From NCBI RefSeq assembly GCF_027789125.1, contig NZ_JAQFVF010000092.1, positions 186,001 to 250,000 of the forward strand: 64,000 nt of DNA. The letters are read 5' to 3'. The notes under the pieces were generated by a model. That model saw only the letters and a list, made by a program, of their open reading frames with translations. It searched no databases and was not told where the DNA came from. Made by a program: the position numbers and the translations under genes. This DNA comes from Paenibacillus aestuarii (GTDB taxonomy: Bacteria; Bacillota; Bacilli; Paenibacillales; NBRC-103111). This document shows positions 26,878 through 34,742 of this stretch, piece by piece. The first letter of the stretch is position 1, and the number at the start of each line of letters is the position of its first letter.

Positions 26878-27306
26878 ATGAAAAAATGGTTATGGAGCCT
26901 TATCGCTATCATCCTGATTACAGCGACTTCCTATTGGGCCCAATCGGACATTACCGAGAAACCGGCAAGCGTGGGACAAAAAGATGCGATCACCCTCGTT
27001 TTCCCCAAAGACCGCTATCCGGAAACAGGTGCCCACATCCAGTCAGCCATCGAGCACGGCCAGTCTGCGGTCTGTACGATCGATCGGGCTGCCGCCGAGC
27101 ACCATCGCGATTTATCGCTGAAAGGCGTGCCCACGAAGAAAGGGTATGACCGTGATGAATGGCCGATGGCGATGTGTGCGGAGGGCGGATCCGGCGCAGA
27201 CATTCGCTATGTCACACCTACGGACAACCGCGGCGCGGGCTCTTGGATTTCGAACCAGCTCGATAAGTACCCCGACGGAACGAAAGTACAATTTATTGTG
27301 AAATAG
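26878..27306 (+). CDS. nucB: NucA/NucB-family secreted deoxyribonuclease
   Basis: A 142-residue exported nuclease. An N-terminal signal/anchor (WLWSLIAIILITATSYWA, about 4-21) precedes the DNase_NucA_NucB domain. The active-site region is clear: GYDRDEWPMAMCAEGGSGADI with the Asp-x-x-Glu-Trp motif, and DNRGAGSWISNQL. Length equals Bacillus NucB, a sporulation-associated extracellular DNase that degrades mother-cell or biofilm DNA. Good AGAAGGAG ribosome site; terminator immediately downstream; monocistronic. Confidence 0.9.
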   Translation: MKKWLWSLIAIILITATSYWAQSDITEKPASVGQKDAITLVFPKDRYPETGAHIQSAIEHGQSAVCTIDRAAAEHHRDLSLKGVPTKKGYDRDEWPMAMCAEGGSGADIRYVTPTDNRGAGSWISNQLDKYPDGTKVQFIVK

Positions 27307-27334
27307 AAAAAGCAGCCGTTCAGGCTGCTTTTTT
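27307..27334 (+). terminator. Terminator of nucB
   Basis: AAAAAGCAGCC / GGCTGCTTTTTT, perfect stem, 5-nt loop, T-run on the plus strand. It could also serve the convergent peptidase gene. Confidence 0.8.
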
Positions 27335-27348
27335 CATGCCGCTATTGC

Positions 27349-29805
27349 TTACGCGGACTTTTTCTTGTTTTTCACGTTTTGATTAAGAAAATGAATAAGT
27401 GCTTCATAAAAATCGCGTACGTTTTCCAGTTTCTGATACCCATGCCCTTCATTCTGCTTCACCATGTACGGAACGTCGATATCACGCTTGCGCATCGCGG
27501 CTACCATCTGATCTGACTCCGCCTTATTCACCCTCGGGTCATTCACGCCGTGAGCGATCATAAGCGGGGAGCGGATGTTCTCGACGTGCAGGAGCGGTGA
27601 TGCTTGTTCGAGGAGTTTCTTATCTTGGACAGGATCGCCAACCTGCTGATACATCTGCTGACGTCCAAGCTCCCAGTAAGGCGGCAGCGTATGGAGAAAC
27701 GTCAGAAGATTGGATGGACCGACGTAATCCACGCCGGCTGCGTATAGATCTGGCGTGAATGTCATCCCCGCCAATGTGGCATATCCGCCATAGGAAGCGC
27801 CGTAGATGGCAATCCGCTCAGGGTCTGCGGTGCCGCGCTGGATAAGCCATTTGACGCCGTCGGTGATGTCGTTCTGCATCGTTTGGCCCCACTGCTTGTC
27901 TCCGGCATGCAGGAACGCTTTACCATACCCTGTCGAACCGCGGTAATTCAGCTGCAGCACGGCATAGCCTTGAGCGGCGAGCAGTTGAACCTCCATATTA
28001 TAGCCCCATGAATCACGGGCCCATGGACCTCCATGCGGATTCACGACTACGGGCAGTTTGTTCGCCGGGTCACCTTTGGGCAGTGTCAAGTAGCCGTGAA
28101 TCGTCAGACCGTCCCTGCTTTGAAAAGAAATCGGCTGCATGTCCGCCATTTTCGTCTCATCGAATGCAGGCGTCGTGTCTGCTAACTTGTCAAGTTTATC
28201 CGACTTGCGGTCATAAAGATAATAACTTCCATACGATTTGTCACTGTACTTAACGACGAGCAAACTGTCCTTATCCGGCGATCCAATCAGACTCCAGTGA
28301 GGCGTCTGCAGCTTGCTTTCAATCCGTTTGGACAAATCTTCGAATTCCTTATCCAGGTAATGAACATGCATGTCATCCGTCTCATAAGATACGGCCAATA
28401 TGGACTTCTTCTTATACGACACAACGATATCATTGAGATCGGCCTCGTCATTGGCGTAGACGACTTTCGTCTCCTGCTTGCTGACAGGGTCAAATTCGAC
28501 TAAAGCTTCCTTATCGCGTCCGACATTCGAAACGGCATAAATCTGTGCATCATTAAACGTAAACATGACAGGAATAAACGTGTCGTTCGCGTCAAATGTG
28601 GCAAGTCGGCTGAAAGCTTTATTATCGTCCTCACGATAAAGCAGGCTGGTTTGAGCGCCGTCTACCGCTAGCGCAGCGCGAACTTTGCCCCAATTATCCG
28701 TGATCCAGCCTTCAACATTGCCCGGATTCTGCACCTGCATATTCGTATCGCCGTTGCTTAGTTTCACCCGGTATACATCGGATACTTTCGGGTCCCGTTT
28801 ATTCATCGTCACCAAAAGCTCCAGGTCGCTTTCTTTCTCCGCAGGCAGCACATCAAGCAGACTCGCTTTCACATTCGAATATGGCGTTAAATCGATATCA
28901 CCGGAACCGTCGGTATGAACGGCGTGAATATGCGTATTTTCCGTGCCGCCCGAATCCTGTGTATAGACGATGATATTATTCGTAATCCAATAGAGGCCGT
29001 GAATGTTTTCCACTTTGGAGCTTGTGATCCGCTTGCTCTCAGTCTCGCCAACCTTTTGGATATAAAGGTTCATGCGATTTTCCCACGGCTGCAAGTAAAC
29101 CATCGTTTTGCCGTCTGGCGACAGCCGCAGCATAGCCTTCTCCGGTAGCTTCAATATATCATCTACGGAAACGGAACTTTGCGTCAATTCTTCCTTTTGC
29201 TTGATAACCCGATACAAAAATAAGACAAGCTGTGCCCGGGTCACCTGATCTTTGGGCATGAACTCCATCTGTTCGGTTACAAAATGCTGCTTCAGCTTGA
29301 TCACATCGTCATGATGAGCTTGGCCAATGGCCGCCTCATCCTTGAGCCAGGCTTGGATGCCGTTATCTTGAAGCTGAAACGCTCGGACAAGCAAACTTGC
29401 CATCTGTTCACGTGTCAGGAAGGCGTCCGGCTCGTACAAGCCCTGATTTCCTTGCACAACGTTCTGCTCCTGTAATGCGTTCACTGCTTCGGCATAAGGG
29501 CTTGTCGCTGCCACATCGCTGAATGCATTCAGCGCCTTTGGCTTTTTCAGCTTCATCGCCTTGCTAAGCCACAATGCGGCATCGCCGCGTGTCACTGTGT
29601 CATCCGGATGAAAATCACCATCCGCTTCCGCCGTTACAATCCCTCGCTGCTTCAACAGCGTAATTTCTTCGCTTGCATAGTAATTCCCTGGCACATCCGG
29701 ATAGATGTCAGATGTCCCATTCGCCTGAGCACCGGCAGGGAGCGATGCCATCCCAATCAAAACCGCAGCCAAGCCTGTAAAAATCCCTTTGCTCAAAAGC
29801 TTCAT
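27349..29805 (-). CDS. SLH-domain surface S9-family prolyl oligopeptidase
   Basis: An 818-residue exported peptidase. After a signal peptide (cleavage near AGA-QANG) come S-layer homology repeats: SDIYPDVPGNYYASEEI (about 31-85), AFSDVAATSPYAEAV (about 92-145) and a weaker third. A WD-like beta-propeller (about 225-560) leads into an alpha/beta hydrolase domain with the nucleophile in GASYGGYATLAG, the acid in HGVNDPRV and the catalytic His in NEGHGYQK. SLH repeats bind pyruvylated wall polymer, so the enzyme is held on the cell surface and probably trims peptides for uptake. ATG at 29805 has AGGGGAAA upstream; the earlier in-frame start lacks a signal. Confidence 0.88.
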   Translation of the reverse strand: MKLLSKGIFTGLAAVLIGMASLPAGAQANGTSDIYPDVPGNYYASEEITLLKQRGIVTAEADGDFHPDDTVTRGDAALWLSKAMKLKKPKALNAFSDVAATSPYAEAVNALQEQNVVQGNQGLYEPDAFLTREQMASLLVRAFQLQDNGIQAWLKDEAAIGQAHHDDVIKLKQHFVTEQMEFMPKDQVTRAQLVLFLYRVIKQKEELTQSSVSVDDILKLPEKAMLRLSPDGKTMVYLQPWENRMNLYIQKVGETESKRITSSKVENIHGLYWITNNIIVYTQDSGGTENTHIHAVHTDGSGDIDLTPYSNVKASLLDVLPAEKESDLELLVTMNKRDPKVSDVYRVKLSNGDTNMQVQNPGNVEGWITDNWGKVRAALAVDGAQTSLLYREDDNKAFSRLATFDANDTFIPVMFTFNDAQIYAVSNVGRDKEALVEFDPVSKQETKVVYANDEADLNDIVVSYKKKSILAVSYETDDMHVHYLDKEFEDLSKRIESKLQTPHWSLIGSPDKDSLLVVKYSDKSYGSYYLYDRKSDKLDKLADTTPAFDETKMADMQPISFQSRDGLTIHGYLTLPKGDPANKLPVVVNPHGGPWARDSWGYNMEVQLLAAQGYAVLQLNYRGSTGYGKAFLHAGDKQWGQTMQNDITDGVKWLIQRGTADPERIAIYGASYGGYATLAGMTFTPDLYAAGVDYVGPSNLLTFLHTLPPYWELGRQQMYQQVGDPVQDKKLLEQASPLLHVENIRSPLMIAHGVNDPRVNKAESDQMVAAMRKRDIDVPYMVKQNEGHGYQKLENVRDFYEALIHFLNQNVKNKKKSA

Positions 29806-29920
29806 ACTTTTCCCCCTGTAAACTAGTTGTATCCAATATTCACAACACATTCCATTATATAGAAAAGATTCACTTTTTTATAGACTAATAGAGATGTTCT
29901 TTTTGATAGAATATATGGGA

Positions 29921-29962
29921 AAAAGGCCGCTCCGCATCATCCGAGATGACACGAGGCAGCCT
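29921..29962 (-). terminator. Terminator of the two-small-gene unit
   Basis: An imperfect long stem (AGGC..GC..C..TCATC with GATGA..GC..GC..GGCCT) followed by TTTTTC on the minus strand. It is closely similar to the terminator at 31239-31279. Confidence 0.55.
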
Positions 29963-29980
29963 CTTAAAGCTTCGATTCGG

Positions 29981-30160
29981 CTATTTGGTTTGATTTTGCT
30001 TCATCACATTGTTGACCAAATTTTGTGTTGCGTCTTCCGTATACTCCGCTGAATTCTCGATGGCATGCTGCACATAATTCGTAGCGGATTGAACTCCGTT
30101 ATGGAACATATTCGACTTATTCGCTTCCACGTTTTGCAAAATTCGTGAGCGTTCAGACAC
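29981..30160 (-). CDS. Small hypothetical protein
   Basis: A 59-residue hydrophilic, Asn/Gln-rich protein (SERSRILQNVEANKSNMF at the N-terminus, NLVNNVMKQNQTK at the C-terminus), predicted to be mostly helical. A GTG at 30160 is preferred because GGAGGGG lies 6 nt upstream. It follows another small gene by 30 bp and is followed by a terminator, so the two form a small operon. Its composition recalls small spore-associated proteins, but no family was recognised. Confidence 0.6.
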   Translation of the reverse strand: MSERSRILQNVEANKSNMFHNGVQSATNYVQHAIENSAEYTEDATQNLVNNVMKQNQTK

Positions 30161-30190
30161 GTTGATCCCCTCCAAAGGTCAGCTTCCAGC

Positions 30191-30367
30191 TTAGTTTAAT
30201 CGTCCGGGATCTTTGTTCACTTCAAAATTCGTTGTGTCACTATAACTCTCACCCATCGCTTGATAATTGGACGGAATTTCGGTATCTGTTTGCTCCGTTT
30301 CAGTCGTATTTGCCAAAGCCCAACTCTCAGGTCGACCGAGTTTCTGGTGCAATTCCTTCTGATTCAT
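30191..30367 (-). CDS. Small hypothetical protein, first gene of a two-gene unit
   Basis: A 58-residue open frame (MNQKELHQKLGRPESWALAN..., ending NKDPGRLN) with a good ribosome site AGAGGGAG 7 nt before the ATG. It is hydrophilic and acidic, rich in Thr and Glu. It lies 30 bp upstream of the 59-residue gene in the same direction, and the pair ends at the terminator 29921-29962. No family recognised; a spore or stress small protein is possible but unproven. Confidence 0.6.
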   Translation of the reverse strand: MNQKELHQKLGRPESWALANTTETEQTDTEIPSNYQAMGESYSDTTNFEVNKDPGRLN

Positions 30368-30557
30368 ATGGATTCTCCCTCTCTTCGCAGCCCATTGTAC
30401 TTGTCAGAAGTTATGATGCGCATTTTGCCTGAAAACATCCCAAGTAACTACGATTGAGGGCAGCGCAGCTTCCAATATGTTCTCTATTAAATTGCTTGTT
30501 AAGAGGGGATTTTAAGTGTTGTATCACTATTTCTAGTGAGGAGGGGTTCTTTCCAGT

Positions 30558-31100
30558 ATGAAAAAAACCGTCGTATTAGCGATTGCTTTAACGGCTGCAT
30601 CTTTAAGTGCCGGTGCCGTAGACGTTCAGGCTAGCAGAGCTGTCCCAGAGAATGCATCTTCTGGCGTTAACGCGATGTCCGCGACGCCAATGACGAATGC
30701 GACTACGTATGGGAATACGAATGTGAGTACGAATACGTATGGGAATACCAGTGAGTACGGGAGCACTACGTATGGCAATGCAGGTGTGAACAGGAATTAC
30801 CAGCGCACCGCTTATGGCAGCAGTACTGTGTACGGTGTGCCTGGCACGTATAAGAATACGGATTCGTATGCAAATGCAAATAACAACACGAGCAGCGGAC
30901 GGTATAACGCCTATACAGCACCTGGCAGCGTGGTCCGTGACGTAGACGGCATTTACAGCACCAATTCTTACCGGCCTTATTCGACGACTACGACAAATAC
31001 GAGCTCATCGAACTGGGGCTGGCTTGGTTTGCTCGGGCTGCTGGGCTTTGCCGGGATGCGAAGCAGAAACCGTGACAGAGACAGGGAGTATAGCGAGTAA
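30558..31100 (+). CDS. Exported repeat protein with C-terminal WGxxGxxG-type anchor
   Basis: A 180-residue secreted protein. It has a signal peptide (KKTVVLAIALTAASLSAGA), then a low-complexity Thr/Asn/Tyr/Gly region with repeated TYGNT/EYGST units (about 45-120), and ends NWGWLGLLGLLGFAGMRS followed by RNRDRDREYSE. The Trp-Gly then Leu-Gly-rich helix plus basic tail is the WGxxGxxG-type sorting or membrane-anchoring tail found in some Firmicute and cyanobacterial exported proteins. GAGGAGG lies upstream of the ATG. Adhesive or structural role is a guess. Followed by its own terminator. Confidence 0.75.
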   Translation: MKKTVVLAIALTAASLSAGAVDVQASRAVPENASSGVNAMSATPMTNATTYGNTNVSTNTYGNTSEYGSTTYGNAGVNRNYQRTAYGSSTVYGVPGTYKNTDSYANANNNTSSGRYNAYTAPGSVVRDVDGIYSTNSYRPYSTTTTNTSSSNWGWLGLLGLLGFAGMRSRNRDRDREYSE

Positions 31101-31108
31101 AATAACTA

Positions 31109-31138
31109 GATCACACGATTTAACGTGTGATCTTTTTT
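31109..31138 (+). terminator. Terminator of the WGxxGxxG protein gene
   Basis: GATCACACG / CGTGTGATC perfect 9-bp stem with a 6-nt loop, followed by TTTTTT, 8 bp after the stop. Confidence 0.8.
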
Positions 31139-31238
31139 ATTGCCGCGGCAATCGCTAGAGACGCAGCAAGGGCGGCGCGGTTCTTGCCAGTGGCGGTTGG
31201 AGATTCGCCTTTAGAGCCGCTCCCGCACAACACAAAAA

Positions 31239-31279
31239 AGCCGCCTCCCGTCATCCCCGATGACATTAGAGGCAGCCTC
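31239..31279 (-). terminator. Terminator of the yceI gene
   Basis: AGGCTGCCTC..TCATC pairs with GATGACGGGAGGCGGCT and is followed by TTTTTT on the minus strand, 12 bp after the stop. It shares most of its sequence with the terminator at 29921-29962. Confidence 0.65.
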
Positions 31280-31291
31280 TTTTACTTATTT

Positions 31292-31825
31292 TTACGCTTG
31301 CTTGGATGCTTCAATTTCAATAGACACTTTCACTTCGTCCCCGATCAGAACACCGCCAGTTTCGAGTGCGGCATTGTATGTCAGGCCGAAATCACTGCGC
31401 TTAATGCTGCCTTGCGCGCTGAATCCTACTTTTTCATTGCCCCAAGGATCTTTGCCTGCGCCTTCAAAAACAACGCTGAACGTTTCCGGACGCGTAACGC
31501 CGCGAATTGTCAGGTTACCGGTCAAATCGTACTCGCCTTCGCCGGTTTTTACAAATTCGGTCGATTGGAAGGTCATCTTCGGATGGCTCTCGATACTGAA
31601 GAAATCGGCTGTACGCAAGTGGTTGTCGCGGTCACTGTTGCGGGTATCGATGCTGCTTAGATCGACGCTGAAGTGAACATTCGCTGTCGTTAAATCAGCA
31701 GGATCGGCTTCAATATTCCCTTCAAAAGTATGAAAGGTCCCTTTCACTTTCGCAATCATCATATGCCGAATCGAGAAATCCACACTGCTGTGAGAAGCAT
31801 CTAATGTCCACTTTGCATTTGCCAT
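31292..31825 (-). CDS. yceI: YceI family protein (lipid/polyisoprenoid-binding lipocalin-like fold)
   Basis: A 177-residue cytoplasmic form of the YceI family, an eight-stranded barrel that binds long polyisoprenoids or fatty amides. The opening AKWTLDASHSSVDFSIRHMMIAKVKGTF is the family signature, with FEGNIEADPADL, GNLTIRGVTRP and DEVKVSIEIEA following. There is no signal peptide, unlike the proteobacterial members. GAGGAAG precedes the ATG and a consensus promoter lies upstream. Confidence 0.9.
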   Translation of the reverse strand: MANAKWTLDASHSSVDFSIRHMMIAKVKGTFHTFEGNIEADPADLTTANVHFSVDLSSIDTRNSDRDNHLRTADFFSIESHPKMTFQSTEFVKTGEGEYDLTGNLTIRGVTRPETFSVVFEGAGKDPWGNEKVGFSAQGSIKRSDFGLTYNAALETGGVLIGDEVKVSIEIEASKQA

Positions 31826-31870
31826 GATTACTTCCTCTCATAAACTAATAATAAATAAGTTACTAAATGA

Positions 31871-31899
31871 ATTTTATTCCATATATAGCCATTTGTCAA
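31871..31899 (-). promoter_or_regulatory. SigmaA promoter of yceI
   Basis: Minus strand: consensus -35 TTGACA (31894-31899), 17-bp spacer, -10 TAAAAT (31871-31876), 46 bp upstream of the start. Confidence 0.7.
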
Positions 31900-32006
31900 T
31901 TGAAATATTTTTAAAGAAACTCATTTTCAACTTCCCTTTTAGAAGGATAATTTTATATGTCAAGGAATACTGTAGAGACAGCACATGTGTGAAAGGAGTT
32001 GTAGTT

Positions 32007-32138
32007 ATGGAAGCAGATGAGTTGGAAGTAGTGGCAAATGACACGATCGTTGCGAACGGTTTGGACATTGAGGAGGATGAGGAGGAGTACGATCATCACG
32101 AATCTTTTAAGCGGGGAATCCGCAAAGCAGAGCGATAA
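32007..32138 (+). CDS. Very small acidic hypothetical protein
   Basis: A 43-residue protein, MEADELEVVANDTIVANG then an acidic stretch IEEDEEEYDHHES and a basic end FKRGIRKAER. ATG at 32007 is chosen because AAAGGAG lies 8 nt upstream; the longer upstream frame has no ribosome site. An AT-rich imperfect hairpin and an 8-T run (to about 32188) follow and may terminate it. Function unknown. Confidence 0.55.
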   Translation: MEADELEVVANDTIVANGLDIEEDEEEYDHHESFKRGIRKAER

Positions 32139-32292
32139 CTTAACGGGGTTAATTAATGAAAATTTCAATTAAAGAATTCTTTTTTTTTGAAAATTTATTT
32201 TAATCCTTCGACAAATAGTAACAATATCCTGACGTTCCATGATTTATAATAGCTATTGTCTTCTAATGAATGCGAACGGAGATAAGGTGAAA

Positions 32293-32493
32293 ATGGAACA
32301 ATTTTTGTTAGACAAAATCGAATGTGTGCGCATCAAGATGGTTGAAGAAGCTACTGTGCAGCGCAGTTTGACCCACTATAAAGTTGTTGCACTCAGCCAT
32401 GAGCTAGACCGCTATATTGTACTGTATCAAAAGCTAAAGAAAAGAAAACACGGCGTCATTCAACAACGCAATGATTTAGTGATCGCCTATTAA
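32293..32493 (+). CDS. Spo0E-family aspartyl-phosphate phosphatase-like protein
   Basis: A 66-residue helical-hairpin protein. The motif VALSHELDRYIVLYQKLKK (about 37-55) fits the Ser-x-Glu-Leu-Asp signature by which Spo0E, YisI and YnzD dephosphorylate Spo0A-P and so delay sporulation. The N-terminal helix (LLDKIECVRIKMVEEA) also fits. ATG at 32293 follows AAGGTG; another in-frame ATG 27 bp upstream lacks a ribosome site. Members are usually 50-85 residues. Confidence 0.75.
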   Translation: MEQFLLDKIECVRIKMVEEATVQRSLTHYKVVALSHELDRYIVLYQKLKKRKHGVIQQRNDLVIAY

Positions 32494-32689
32494 TCGCCAA
32501 TTTGCTTGCCGCGGCCCTATAACAAACACAACCTGCCAAAGCGGACAAGCTATAGCGCTGAAATTCCACTGCGACCCGTGCCTGCCAAGCTCTGCATCGT
32601 GCAAACGTGAACAGGCACACGTGATTGAATAAAGCAGATCTGCCATACCCCGGGCCCCCGCTCGGGGTTACTTCTTTGTAACACAAAAA
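32494..32689. other. Noncoding stretch after the Spo0E-like gene
   Basis: No gene is seen. It contains a GC hairpin (CCCGGGCCCCCGCTCGGGG, about 32648-32667) and a short GTTAC..GTAAC hairpin (about 32667-32682) that may act as the Spo0E-like gene terminator. Confidence 0.3.
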
Positions 32690-32742
32690 CTTTCATGACC
32701 CTCCATCAGGTCACAGGATTTTGGTGAAAATTCCACAGCCTT
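32690..32742 (+). repeat. Structured repeated element, copy 1
   Basis: Contains ATGACC..GGTCA dyad followed by AGG...GGTGAAAATTCC...AGCCTT. The first 28 bases match 24 of 28 positions of the copy at 34743-34794, and the differences keep the GACC/GGTC pairing. Function unknown. Confidence 0.45.
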
Positions 32743-32862
32743 GGGCAGTAAGTCGGCAAAATCGGACTGGAACGCAGGTGGCTAATCTTTATCTTCTGTA
32801 AGAGGGCTTAACCGCTATACAGCACATTGCACCAATCGGTGGCGATGCTTTCACAAAAAAAG

Positions 32863-32889
32863 AGACCCGCAGCAACGGGCTGCAGGTCT
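32863..32889 (-). terminator. Orphan minus-strand terminator hairpin
   Basis: AGACCTGCAG / CTGCGGGTCT with a 7-nt loop, followed by a 7-T run on the minus strand. No minus-strand gene lies upstream of it. A TTATAAT sequence at about 32923-32930 (minus strand) could be a -10 box for a short RNA ending here. Confidence 0.45.
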
Positions 32890-33073
32890 AAAGTGTATAT
32901 TTTAAAGGGGGTCATATTTGTATTATAACCGTTAAATGTTAATACAAGATGAATGAAACATTTCATTTGTGTTACGAAATATTAGTTTCCCGACATCGCA
33001 AAAGGGGCTAATGTCACCTCCCCATCCGTGCTACATAAAATAGCTAACAGCATCGGACTTCAAGGAGGTAAAT

Positions 33074-33697
33074 ATGATTGAATATTGTCCTATTTGCAGA
33101 GGCTGGTACTATGTCGACATGAGCGCGGGAAGAGAGCAAACGATCATTGATGAATGGCAAGCTGTCTCCGTCCCTCCTGCACCTGCCCTGCAAGCCGTTG
33201 CGGTGAATCCGCAAACGACTGCTCTGCTTGTGCTCGATATGGAGACGACCATCTGCAACCAGCACCGCTGCATAGCCTCCATCCCCAAAATCAGCCATCT
33301 TGTGGGCGAAGCTCGCGCGAAGGGCATGCCAGTCGTCTACAGCCTGACAAGAGCAGGTCATCCCTCGGACATTGCCCCTGCGCTAACACCCGCTCCCGGC
33401 GAACCGATTGTGAAATCCAATGTCGATAAGTTTTATCAGACGAGGTTGGAGGAAATCCTGCGCCAGCGCGGAATCACTACGGTGATCGTGACCGGTTACG
33501 CGGCGAACGGCGCCGTCCTTCACACCGCAACGAGCGCAGCGTTCCGGGGCTTTGATGTCATAGTGCCGGTGGACGGAATGTCGGCAGGTGACCCGTATGC
33601 GGAACAGTACACAGCCTGGCATATGCTGAATAGCCCCGGCACCCGCAACCGCGCGACGCTGACGCAAATTAACATGATCCATATCGTATCAAGATAA
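33074..33697 (+). CDS. Isochorismatase-fold hydrolase-like protein lacking the catalytic cysteine
   Basis: A 207-residue protein with the isochorismatase/cysteine-hydrolase fold: LLVLDMETTICNQ holds the catalytic Asp, IVKSNVDKF the catalytic Lys, and VIVTGYAANGAVLHTATSA the nucleophile loop. In cysteine hydrolases this loop reads T-x-x-C-V-x-x-T-A; here Ala replaces Cys. Such a change is compatible with true isochorismatases, which use the Asp, or with loss of activity. A Cys-Pro-x-Cys pair at residues 5-8 (YCPICRGWYY) is an extra N-terminal feature. Ribosome site AAGGAGG. Substrate unknown. Confidence 0.78.
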   Translation: MIEYCPICRGWYYVDMSAGREQTIIDEWQAVSVPPAPALQAVAVNPQTTALLVLDMETTICNQHRCIASIPKISHLVGEARAKGMPVVYSLTRAGHPSDIAPALTPAPGEPIVKSNVDKFYQTRLEEILRQRGITTVIVTGYAANGAVLHTATSAAFRGFDVIVPVDGMSAGDPYAEQYTAWHMLNSPGTRNRATLTQINMIHIVSR

Positions 33698-33742
33698 GTT
33701 GATTTTCATGCAATAGTTGATAGTATTTTCTGTCCTCGTACA

Positions 33743-33751
33743 TGCTATAAT
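33743..33751 (+). promoter_or_regulatory. Extended -10 promoter of the aldo/keto reductase gene
   Basis: TGCTATAAT is a TGn-TATAAT extended -10 element 25 bp before the start; no clear -35 box is needed or seen. Confidence 0.5.
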
Positions 33752-33775
33752 AAGGAAAAAAAGGAGTTGTTGCCT

Positions 33776-34654
33776 GTGTTAACAAGAACGCTGGGCCGAT
33801 TAGGCCACCAAAGCTCCGTCGTCATGTTCGGGGCTGCCAGCTTGGGCTCCGTCACGCAAGCGGACGCCGATTCCTCGATTTCCTTTGCATTGGAGCATGG
33901 CGTCAATCACTTCGATACAGCAGCCAGCTATGGCGATGCTGAATTGCGGATGGGACCTTGGATGCCCAAGATCCGGGAGCAGATCTTCCTCGCCACGAAA
34001 ACCGGCGAGCGTACGAAAGAGAAGGCGAAGGCTGAAATTTACCGTTCCTTGGAACGGCTGCAGACCGACCGCCTCGATCTTTTGCAACTGCATGCGGTAG
34101 GCGACATGGAGAACCTCGATCTGTGCACAGGCAAAGGCGGTGCGCTTGAAGCCGCTCTGGAAGCGAAGGAAGAAGGCATCGTGAAAGCGATCGGCATCAC
34201 CGGCCACGGGCATCAGGCGCCAATTGTGCACCGCGAAGCTTTGTCCAGATATCCGTTTGACACCGTGCTGCTCCCTCTCAATTACTATCTGTATTCGCTT
34301 CCCGAGTACCGCGAAGCTTTCGACAAGCTGATGGAAGCCGCCGGACAATCGGGCGCGGCCGTTCGCGTCATCAAAGCGGTGGCCAAGGGACCGTGGGGCG
34401 AGCATCAGACGCGAACCCATGCCACCTGGTACGAGCCTTTTGATCAGCAGGATATCATTGATGCTTGCGTTCATTTTGTTATGTCTTTTCCGGGCATCGT
34501 CGGATTTGCCAGCGCAGGTGACATTCACCTGTTCCCCAAAATCGTCGAAGCTGCCGAGCATTATGGTCGCTTGAATGATGAGCGGGCAACAGCTATTTTA
34601 CAGGCAATTAGCGGATACTCCAGCCCGTTTGGCGCCCCTACATCCATCGCGTAA
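33776..34654 (+). CDS. Aldo/keto reductase family oxidoreductase
   Basis: A 292-residue TIM-barrel reductase that uses NADPH to reduce aldehydes or ketones. The catalytic tetrad is visible: Asp and Tyr in HFDTAASYGDAE, Lys in IFLATKTGERT, His in LLQLHAVGD. The C-terminus FVMSFPGIVGFASAG holds the cofactor-binding region. The GTG at 33776 is preferred, with AAGGAG 9 nt upstream. It is shorter than many AKRs, and the usual NADPH loop is partly shortened. Stands alone behind its own promoter. Confidence 0.88.
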   Translation: MLTRTLGRLGHQSSVVMFGAASLGSVTQADADSSISFALEHGVNHFDTAASYGDAELRMGPWMPKIREQIFLATKTGERTKEKAKAEIYRSLERLQTDRLDLLQLHAVGDMENLDLCTGKGGALEAALEAKEEGIVKAIGITGHGHQAPIVHREALSRYPFDTVLLPLNYYLYSLPEYREAFDKLMEAAGQSGAAVRVIKAVAKGPWGEHQTRTHATWYEPFDQQDIIDACVHFVMSFPGIVGFASAGDIHLFPKIVEAAEHYGRLNDERATAILQAISGYSSPFGAPTSIA

Positions 34655-34742
34655 TTTACATATCTCGCCAAATTCAACCGTCCTTTTTTGGCTGCAACCT
34701 CTATTAGTGAACAACTCTTAAGACGACTGAATGAATATAATT

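Noticed and set aside
32690..32830. Possible cobalamin riboswitch because of GGTGAAAATTCC and AGC words.
   Set aside because: The other conserved blocks of the B12 riboswitch are missing and the following gene is not a B12 gene; the similarity is too short.
33800..34561. A 253-codon minus-strand open frame.
   Set aside because: Antisense to the aldo/keto reductase, whose catalytic tetrad is intact.
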